Below are positions 57,274 through 63,014 of a stretch of 63,014 nucleotides of DNA, piece after piece. This DNA is from Methylacidimicrobium cyclopophantes. GTDB lineage: Bacteria > Verrucomicrobiota > Verrucomicrobiia > Methylacidiphilales > Methylacidiphilaceae. The DNA is taken from assembly GCF_902143385.2 (NCBI RefSeq), contig NZ_CABFUZ020000081.1, positions 1 to 63,014 of the forward strand, given 5' to 3'. The notes under the pieces are model-generated. The model did no database searches, was not told the origin of the DNA, and saw nothing but the letters and a program-made list of their open reading frames with translations. Within the stretch, counting starts at the first letter, position 1, and the number at the start of each line of letters is the position of its first letter. Made by a program: the position numbers and the translations under genes.

Positions 57274-57362
57274 TACGAAAGTCGTGCGGATAGGAATGCA
57301 GAGACGCTGTGCCGGGCGCTTGCTCCCAGGGCCGAGATCTTGCAAGGGTGCGTCTACCGCTG

Positions 57363-58640
57363 TCAAGGCGAATTCTCCTCGTTCGCCTGCGCTGGAAGAG
57401 ATCCACGGATGGCCGCATCGCTTTCGCGGCTCCCACTCCGAATTTGGCACTCGTCGACCAGCTCGATCCAATGGCGGACGCGAATCCGGCTCCCGCCGGC
57501 CAGGTGAAGCTGACAGCCGATGTTGGCCGTCACGATCTCCTCGGGGTCGCCCGCTTCGAGGGCGGCCGTCTTCAAAGAGCGGAGCCGCCCAGAGAGCTTC
57601 GGCTGGAGAAGCGCGTAGGCCCCTGCGGCGCCGCAGCAGGCAGGAGAGTTCGGTTGCCGGGAAAGGGGGATTCCCAGCCGTTGGAAGAGCGTTTCGACGA
57701 CTCCCGGCCGCTGCGTGCATGGGCAGTGGAGCGCGACCGCGCGGCCCGGTGGAGCGAAGGGGGCGTCGATCTTCTCCGAAAGGAGCAGATCCGCCGGATC
57801 CTTGACGGCGCTCGCGATCCGCCGGGCGCGCTCGGCATAGGCCGGATCGTTTTCGAGAAGCTCGGGATACTCCCGCACCATGAGGGAGCAGGCGCTTGCG
57901 GGGATGAGCAGGGCCTCGGCACCCGATTCCAGGGCAGGCGACCAGAGATCGATGTTGCGTCGGATTTGACGAAGGGCTCGCTCCGCCGAGCCGAAATGGT
58001 GAAAGAGGGCGCCGCAACAACCGGATCCGGGCGAGAAAACCGGCTCGATCCCTAAGCGGTCGCAAACGCGGGCCAGGGAGATATGGGTGGCCGGGGAGAG
58101 GACGGATTGAGCGCAGCCGGGCACGACGAGGACTCGTCGAGGATGTTGGCGGTGTCGAGGGAGGGGCGGAGGCGTCGGAGGACGGGGAGGGAGCTTTGCC
58201 GCTAGGGGGGCCGGGAGAAACGGACGGATCGACCGCGCGAGTGCGACTGCCCGGGAGAGCCGGGAGGGATCGGAGGCCACGGCTGCGATCAGCCCCCGCG
58301 CGAGCCGATCCCGTAGGCTCCGAGGGCTTTGGGCTGAGACCAGAGGCCGAGTCACCATCACGAGACGCCCATATTGCACTCCGGAGGGACATTCCCGCTC
58401 GCAAGCGCGGCAGAGCAGACAACGGTCGAGATGCTCTTGGGCGATTGCGCTTCCGCGTCCCTCCAGCACCTCCTTGATCAAGTAGATCCGGCCACGGGGG
58501 CTGTCGAGCTCGTCGCCGAGGAGTTGGTAGGTCGGACAAGCCGGCAAGCAAAAGCCGCAATGGACGCAGGCGCGAAGGAGCCGCTCTCCTTCCCAAGCGG
58601 CTCTTTCGCCCAGCAGTGACTGCGACAGGCGCGCTTCCAT
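57363..58640 (-). CDS. glcF: Glycolate oxidase iron-sulfur subunit GlcF
   Basis: Fe-S subunit passing electrons from glycolate oxidation toward quinone. In the 425-residue protein two 4Fe-4S motifs are CVHCGFCLPACPTY (Cys25, 28, 31, 35) and CLLCRACERECPSGV. Two CCG domains follow with GSGCCGALFHHFGS and SPACCGAAGAYALLQP. GGGAGG seven bases before the ATG at 58640 fixes the start; the longer frame to 58664 is not needed. Confidence 0.95.
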   Translation of the reverse strand: MEARLSQSLLGERAAWEGERLLRACVHCGFCLPACPTYQLLGDELDSPRGRIYLIKEVLEGRGSAIAQEHLDRCLLCRACERECPSGVQYGRLVMVTRPLVSAQSPRSLRDRLARGLIAAVASDPSRLSRAVALARSIRPFLPAPLAAKLPPRPPTPPPLPRHRQHPRRVLVVPGCAQSVLSPATHISLARVCDRLGIEPVFSPGSGCCGALFHHFGSAERALRQIRRNIDLWSPALESGAEALLIPASACSLMVREYPELLENDPAYAERARRIASAVKDPADLLLSEKIDAPFAPPGRAVALHCPCTQRPGVVETLFQRLGIPLSRQPNSPACCGAAGAYALLQPKLSGRLRSLKTAALEAGDPEEIVTANIGCQLHLAGGSRIRVRHWIELVDECQIRSGSRESDAAIRGSLPAQANEENSP

Positions 58641-58708
58641 CGCCGGACCTCCCGAATGAAGCAACAGATTCCCTATCTCCCGGAGGAAGCGGCCGCCCGG
58701 GCCACGAA

Positions 58709-60298
58709 TTAGACCCTTGGTCCCGCCTTCACCAGGTCAGAGGGAACGTCGGAGCCGAAGCGGAGGAAGTTCTCCCGGAAAAGCGCCGCGAGCTTTCGCG
58801 CTTGGTTCCGATAGTTCTCCGGGTCTTTCCAGGTCGATTCGGGAGAGAGGATTGCGGCGTCGATGTTCGGGCAGGATCGAGGGACCTCGAGGCCGAAGAA
58901 CGGCTCTTGGGCATAATCGACCTTTGCGAGAGAACCGTCGCAAATCGCCCGGACGATGGCCCGAGTCGCGGCCAAAGGCATGCGGCGTCCTTCCCCGTAA
59001 GGACCTCCCGTCCAACCCGTATTCACCAACCAGGCACGAGCGCCGTGCGCCTCGAGCTTCTTCCTCAGAAGCTCCGAGTAGACCTTGGGCGGATGGACAA
59101 GAAACGGAGCACCGAAGCAGGTGCTGAAGGTCGCTTCCGGGCTGCGGACACCGACCTCGGTTCCCGCCACCTTAGCGGTATATCCGGAGAGGAAATGGTA
59201 AAGGGCCTGTTGCTGGGTGAGCCGCGAGACCGGGGGCAAGACCCCGAACGCATCGCAGGTGAGGAAGACGACATTTTTGGGATGGCCTCCCATTCCGTCT
59301 TCGGCGGCGTGAGGCAGATAGTTGACGGGATAGGCGCAGCGGGTGTTTTCCGTGAGCGATTCGTCGTCGAAGTCGACTTGGCGGGTCTCGACGTCGAGCG
59401 AGACGTTTTCCAAGAGAGATCCGAAGCGGCGGCTCGCCGCATAGATCTCCGGCTCGCCTTTGGCGGAAAGACGGATGGCCTTGGCATAGCATCCACCTTC
59501 GAAGTTGAAGATCCCGGAGTCGGTCCAGCCATGCTCGTCATCGCCGATCAGCGTCCGGTCAGGATCCGCAGAGAGTGTGGTCTTGCCGGTGCCGGAGAGT
59601 CCGAAGAAGAGGGCCGCGTCCTCCGGGGAGGAGCCGAAATTGGCCGAGCAGTGCATGGAGAGGACTCCCTGGAGTGGGAAGAGATAGTTGAGGATCGTGA
59701 AAACCGACTTCTTGATTTCTCCCGCGTAAGCCGTGCCTCCGATCAGCACGAGGCCCTTCCCGAGATGGATCGCGATGAATGCCTCGGATCGGGTGCCGTC
59801 GACGGCGGGGTCGGCGCGGAAGTCGGGCGCATGGAGGATTGTAAAAGTGGGCCTGGAGTGCGGCAGCTTCGACCGGTCCTTCTCGCGGATGAAGAGGGTC
59901 CTGGCGAATAGGGAATGGACCGCTCGTTCGGTAATGATCCGAAGAGGGATCCGGTAACGGGGGTCGGCTCCCCCGTAGCAATCTTGGATAAAAAGATCCT
60001 TCCCTTGCAGGTAGGCGAGGAGCCGCCTGCGCAACTGCTCGAAGGCTTCCGGGGAAATCGGTTGGTTGACCGGTCCCCACCAGACTTTGTCTTGGGAAGA
60101 GGGTTCTTGAACGAGGAACTTGTCCTTGGGAAGCCGGCCGGTGTGCTCGCCCGTTCGAAAGACGAACGGCCCGAGGTGACTGATCATTCCCTCGTAACGC
60201 CGGATGGCGGCTTCATAGAGCGCCGGCGTCGTCAAATTCCAGTAAACTTCGCGGACATTCCGGATGCCGAGATATTCTAGACCAACTGCTCCCGCCAT
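58709..60298 (-). CDS. pckA: Phosphoenolpyruvate carboxykinase (ATP)
   Basis: Converts oxaloacetate and ATP to PEP and CO2, the entry to gluconeogenesis. In the 529-residue protein the kinase P-loop is FFGLSGTGKTTLSADPDR. Other family motifs are GTAYAGEIKKSVFTILNYLF, LIGDDEHGWTDSGIFNFEGG and VNTGWTGGPYGEGRRMPL. GAGGAG precedes the ATG. The GTP type is excluded by overall pattern. It begins the block leading into glcF (68 bases). Confidence 0.97.
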   Translation of the reverse strand: MAGAVGLEYLGIRNVREVYWNLTTPALYEAAIRRYEGMISHLGPFVFRTGEHTGRLPKDKFLVQEPSSQDKVWWGPVNQPISPEAFEQLRRRLLAYLQGKDLFIQDCYGGADPRYRIPLRIITERAVHSLFARTLFIREKDRSKLPHSRPTFTILHAPDFRADPAVDGTRSEAFIAIHLGKGLVLIGGTAYAGEIKKSVFTILNYLFPLQGVLSMHCSANFGSSPEDAALFFGLSGTGKTTLSADPDRTLIGDDEHGWTDSGIFNFEGGCYAKAIRLSAKGEPEIYAASRRFGSLLENVSLDVETRQVDFDDESLTENTRCAYPVNYLPHAAEDGMGGHPKNVVFLTCDAFGVLPPVSRLTQQQALYHFLSGYTAKVAGTEVGVRSPEATFSTCFGAPFLVHPPKVYSELLRKKLEAHGARAWLVNTGWTGGPYGEGRRMPLAATRAIVRAICDGSLAKVDYAQEPFFGLEVPRSCPNIDAAILSPESTWKDPENYRNQARKLAALFRENFLRFGSDVPSDLVKAGPRV

Positions 60299-60380
60299 AA
60301 ACTCCTCTCCCTTTGCCCCTCAGGGCTTTTCCTCGAAACGCGAAGTCCGTCGTTTTCCCGCCAATCCTATCCGGTCCGTT

Positions 60381-60411
60381 CCTGCACGAAAAAAGATGCT
60401 TTTTGTGCAGG
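60381..60411 (-). repeat. Long hairpin with A/T-rich core between fba and pckA
   Basis: CCTGCAC (60381-60387) pairs with GTGCAGG (60405-60411). Inside, a run of A residues faces a run of T residues, giving about 12 pairs with one bulge. It lies in the 190-base gap between the fba stop and the pckA start, both on the minus strand. It could be a terminator of fba, an attenuator, or a dyad operator. The stem's T-run is internal, not after the stem. Confidence 0.4.
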
Positions 60412-60488
60412 GACAGGGAGTAGGAGAGCCCGCACAACGGGGTCGTTCCGCCGATTTCCGATGGCTGCCAATACCTGCGTTCGGTCGG

Positions 60489-61460
60489 CTAAGCGTTGCC
60501 GCCCCGTTGCGCGAGAATGGACTTGCGCACCGACTCCAATTGCTTGGCGCATCCGAGTTTTTCGCTCTTATGCGCGATGAAGTTCGCATATTCCGCCATG
60601 TAGATTCGGCCGGCGCCCCGGAAATCGAAATCTTCCGGATGATCGCGAAGATACTCGCGATGGACGCGCGTCCAAACCAAACGCCCGTCGGTGTCGATAT
60701 TGATCTTGGTGACTCCCAGCCTTGCCGCGGGGAGATACTCGTTTTCGTCTACACCGCAGGCGCTCGGGTCGAGCTTCCCGCCCGCCGCGTTGATGCGCCG
60801 CACCTCTTCCTGAGGCACGCTGGAGCTCCCGTGCATCACCAACGGAAAACCGGGCAGGCGCTGGAAAATTGCTTCCAGCACGTCGAAGTGAATCGACTGT
60901 CTTCCTTTGAACTTATAGGCTCCATGGCTCGTGCCGATAGCGCAGGCGAGCGAGTCGCAACCCGTTCGCTCGACGAACTCTTTCGCCTGTTCGGGGTCGG
61001 TGAGGCAGGAATGCCCTTCTTCGACCTTGATGTCTTCCTCGACCCCCCCCAGCATCCCAAGCTCTGCTTCGACGCTCACCCCCTTCGCGTGAGCTCGCTC
61101 TACCACACGGCGCGTAATGGCAACGTTCTCCTCGAACGGATGGTGCGAAGCGTCGATCATGACCGAGCTGTAAAAACCCGAATCGATACAGTCGTAGCAG
61201 GTTTCCTCGTCGCCGTGATCGAGATGAACCGCGAAGATGCTTTCGGGGTAAATGGCTTCGGCGGCCCGGATCATGGCTTCGAGCATTCGTTTGTCGGCGT
61301 ACTTTCTTGCTCCTCTCGAAATCTGGATGATAAAGGGAGCCTCCCCTTGCGCGCATCCGCGGAAGAGACCGAGGGTCTGCTCCATGTTGTTGATGTTGTA
61401 AGCGCCGATTGCGTATTTTCCGTACGCGCATCGGAACAATTCTGCTGTCGTGACGATCAT
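60489..61460 (-). CDS. fba: Class II fructose-bisphosphate aldolase
   Basis: Zinc-dependent reversible condensation of dihydroxyacetone phosphate with an aldehyde (usually glyceraldehyde 3-phosphate). In the 323-residue protein Zn ligands and phosphate-binding residues are visible in FAVHLDHGDEETCYDCIDSG, VSVEAELGMLGGVEED, CAIGTSHGAYKFKG, LVMHGSSSVPQEEVRRINAA and GVTKINIDTDGRLVWTRVHR. AAGGAGG precedes the ATG. Related aldolases use sedoheptulose or tagatose phosphates, so the exact substrate is likely but not certain. Confidence 0.93.
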   Translation of the reverse strand: MIVTTAELFRCAYGKYAIGAYNINNMEQTLGLFRGCAQGEAPFIIQISRGARKYADKRMLEAMIRAAEAIYPESIFAVHLDHGDEETCYDCIDSGFYSSVMIDASHHPFEENVAITRRVVERAHAKGVSVEAELGMLGGVEEDIKVEEGHSCLTDPEQAKEFVERTGCDSLACAIGTSHGAYKFKGRQSIHFDVLEAIFQRLPGFPLVMHGSSSVPQEEVRRINAAGGKLDPSACGVDENEYLPAARLGVTKINIDTDGRLVWTRVHREYLRDHPEDFDFRGAGRIYMAEYANFIAHKSEKLGCAKQLESVRKSILAQRGGNA

Positions 61461-61582
61461 GACTCCTGCCTCCTTCTCATTCGCTCGCCGAAGCCCATCA
61501 GGCTATCTTAGCTCTGTTGGGCAGCCGCCAGAGTACGGTTCCCTCTTTTCCCGGGCAAGCGCGAAGTAGCGAATGGAGCGTC

Positions 61583-62389
61583 ATGAAACCGCGAAGGAAG
61601 AATCTCGAGGGCAGAGGGCTCATCCTGGCGGGTCATGGTTCGATGTTCAGCCCGGAATCCGCGCTTCCGATCTATCGCCATGCCGCCTCCTTGCGGGCGT
61701 GCGGAGCGTTCGCAGCCGTCTACGAGTGCTTCTGGAAAGAGGAACCTTCCTATCGGAACATCCTCCACGTGGTCGAAGAGGCGTGCGTCTATCTCGTGCC
61801 CGATTTTTTGAGTCATGGCTATTTTACGCGGGAGATCGTTCCCCGAGAGTTCGGATTGGTCGGACCCGTCACTCGGCGGGGTTCGTGCGAAATTCGGTAC
61901 TGCGAACCTCCGGGACGCCACCCCCGAATGGCCGAGGCGATCGCGGAGCAGGCGGCAAAGACACTCGGAGAGATCCCTTCCTGCGGTGTCGCCCTTCTGC
62001 TCGTCGGGCATGGGACCGATCGCAACGAGAACTCCGCGCAGACCGCATGGGAGCAGGCTGAGCGCATTCGGGCGTCTGGACGATTCGCCGAATGCAGCGT
62101 GGCCTTCCTGGAGCAGGAACCGAGCGTCGCGCGATGGCGAGAACTGATTGCCAGCCGGGATCTGGCGGTCGTGCCGTTCTTTCTTTCCGAGGGGAAGCAC
62201 TCTTACGTCGACATTCCCCGGATGATGGGTTTGGCCCGTCAACCGCGGGATCCGGACTTCCGGAATCCTCAAACGACGGAGAAGGGAAGGCGGGTCTACT
62301 ATGCGGGGGCCGCGGGAATGGCTCCGATCGTGGATCAGGTAATTCTGGCTCAGGTGGATGCCTTCGATGAAGCTCACCGAATGGGTTGA
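61583..62389 (+). CDS. CbiX/SirB-like cobalamin or sirohaem chelatase family protein
   Basis: Chelatase-fold protein. In the 268-residue protein two halves each show the diagnostic start, LILAGHGSMFSPESALPIYR and LLLVGHGTDRNENSAQTAWE. Between them ENILHVVEE-type SYRNILHVVEEACVYLVPDF is seen, and later VVPFFLSEGKHSYVDIPRMM. Families with this layout insert Co2+ or Fe2+ into sirohydrochlorin; the metal is unknown here. GGAG precedes the ATG. The next gene overlaps its end and encodes a cysteine-bearing partner. Confidence 0.85.
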   Translation: MKPRRKNLEGRGLILAGHGSMFSPESALPIYRHAASLRACGAFAAVYECFWKEEPSYRNILHVVEEACVYLVPDFLSHGYFTREIVPREFGLVGPVTRRGSCEIRYCEPPGRHPRMAEAIAEQAAKTLGEIPSCGVALLLVGHGTDRNENSAQTAWEQAERIRASGRFAECSVAFLEQEPSVARWRELIASRDLAVVPFFLSEGKHSYVDIPRMMGLARQPRDPDFRNPQTTEKGRRVYYAGAAGMAPIVDQVILAQVDAFDEAHRMG

Positions 62390-62948
62390 ATGTCGGCTCG
62401 CGCGGCTCGCGCCACCCTGGATGATCGGGGAAATTCGAATTTCTCCGGGCTATCTCTTGACCCATCGGGCGGATGCTCCCGAGGATCCCGGTTTGCAGCT
62501 TCTCTCCGATTGGGAATCGCTTTTGGAGTTGGCGCGCTTCGACGCAGCCGGCCGATTTCGTCCGCTGCGCGGTGCCCCGGGGCTGCGCAAGGGCTGGCGG
62601 CGCGGCCCTCTTTCGATCGACGAGCTTGTCGCCGATCTCCAGCTTCTCTATCCCGGAGCGGTGGCAGTGTGGGCGGCATGGGAAGAAGAGCGGCTGGTCT
62701 CGACGCCTTTTTCTGAAACGGCCGGGCGACAGACGGGCCTCTACGAGGGGACGCGGCGGTTGCCGGCCGACGATCTTTCTCTCCTTGTCGAGGAGATCTG
62801 CACTCGGGGCTGCCTGCGCCGGCCGCTTTGGTATTCCTTCGAACGCCCATCCGGCGACCGAGGGGAGATCCCTCTTCTCTGTCCGGAGGTCTGCCACTAC
62901 TTCCTGCACAAGGCCCGGTCCCGGGCCGCGGCTAGGAAAGCTGCTTGA
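62367..62948 (+). CDS. DR2241-like protein with four-cysteine (probable 4Fe-4S) C-terminus
   Basis: About 193 residues. An N-terminal helical and beta region starts MKLTEWVECRLARLAPPWMI. A C-terminal cysteine region has EEICTRGCLRRPLWY and LLCPEVCHYFLHKARSRAA, i.e. CxxxC twice. Deinococcus DR2241 carries a chelatase domain joined to a cysteine-rich Fe-S domain; here the second half appears as a separate gene, overlapping cbiX by 23 bases. An Fe-S cluster is inferred. ATG at 62358 is an alternative start. Confidence 0.7.
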   Translation: MKLTEWVECRLARLAPPWMIGEIRISPGYLLTHRADAPEDPGLQLLSDWESLLELARFDAAGRFRPLRGAPGLRKGWRRGPLSIDELVADLQLLYPGAVAVWAAWEEERLVSTPFSETAGRQTGLYEGTRRLPADDLSLLVEEICTRGCLRRPLWYSFERPSGDRGEIPLLCPEVCHYFLHKARSRAAARKAA

Positions 62949-63014
62949 GGAGAACCTTGGAACGCCGGCCGCTCTGCTCGTAGAGGAGCCGGCGGGCCGG
63001 CGGTAGATCGTCCG
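62932..63014 (-). CDS. Partial gene entering from the right edge, C-terminal end only
   Basis: On the minus strand the frame is open from the edge and reads DLPPARRLLYEQSGRRSK then VLLKQLS before a stop at 62932-62934. It looks like a normal protein C-terminus and converges on the preceding gene with a 17-base overlap. Too short to identify. Confidence 0.35.
   Translation of the reverse strand, partial: DDLPPARRLLYEQSGRRSKVLLKQLS

Noticed and set aside
58616-59911. A 431-codon plus-strand open frame antisense to pckA
   Set aside because: The minus strand encodes an unmistakable, full-length PEP carboxykinase; the antisense frame is a by-product of GC-rich codon use.

Overview
The window is high-GC bacterial chromosome with dense housekeeping and energy-metabolism genes. 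No phage, insertion sequence or CRISPR array was seen. The best organism clue is a 50-residue small basic protein (26765-26917) of a family that, from memory, is confined to Verrucomicrobia and Chlamydiae. GC content, a Gram-negative envelope (Tol-Pal, RND pump, lipoproteins) and a respiratory, gluconeogenic, glycolate-oxidising gene set fit a free-living verrucomicrobium. An acidophilic methanotroph-like lineage (Methylacidiphilales) is a guess from general resemblance and is not proven here.

Layout, left end: the end of an F1Fo ATP synthase operon (atpG partial, atpD, atpC) is followed by a DUF971 gene, tilS, an rsuA-type pseudouridine synthase and argH. Convergent to these is a ccsA-type cytochrome c assembly gene, divergent from ribBA. 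Behind ribBA sit a secreted protein that looks like a caspase-fold peptidase and a proline-rich secreted protein. A minus-strand block carries a DnaJ-like protein, a CHASE2 membrane protein (frameshifted), a Nudix hydrolase and a DUF1318 lipoprotein. The complete tolQ-tolR-tolA-tolB-pal operon, rarA and two fused aerotolerance (Bat) genes run on the plus strand.

Middle: a glycosyltransferase-like protein, an L,D-transpeptidase lipoprotein, the small basic protein, and a minus-strand run of a fatty acid desaturase, an unknown protein, a ChaN-like protein and a small unknown gene. An RND pump with its adaptor follows, then a CAU-anticodon tRNA, a BsuPI-domain protein, pgsA, a frameshifted DUF1802 gene, a lipid A biosynthesis N-terminal-domain protein and an aldo/keto reductase. 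Next is a partial complex I operon, nuoI-J-K-L-M-N, followed by tRNA-Val, a K+-independent H+-pyrophosphatase and transaldolase.

Right end: minus-strand genes for an inositol-phosphatase-like enzyme, a decayed SMC remnant, two secreted unknowns, ymdB and an RRM protein. Then comes a carbon-metabolism block transcribed leftward: fba, pckA, glcF, aceA, glcD, glcE. Glycolate oxidase makes glyoxylate, isocitrate lyase links glyoxylate to succinate and isocitrate, and PEP carboxykinase and aldolase lead to gluconeogenesis. A CbiX-like chelatase and a partner cysteine protein close the window.

Several genes (tolB start, CHASE2, DUF1802, the unknown at 28150-29294, the small gene at 26942-27158) appear split by single-base frame changes. 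I cannot tell sequencing error from real decay.
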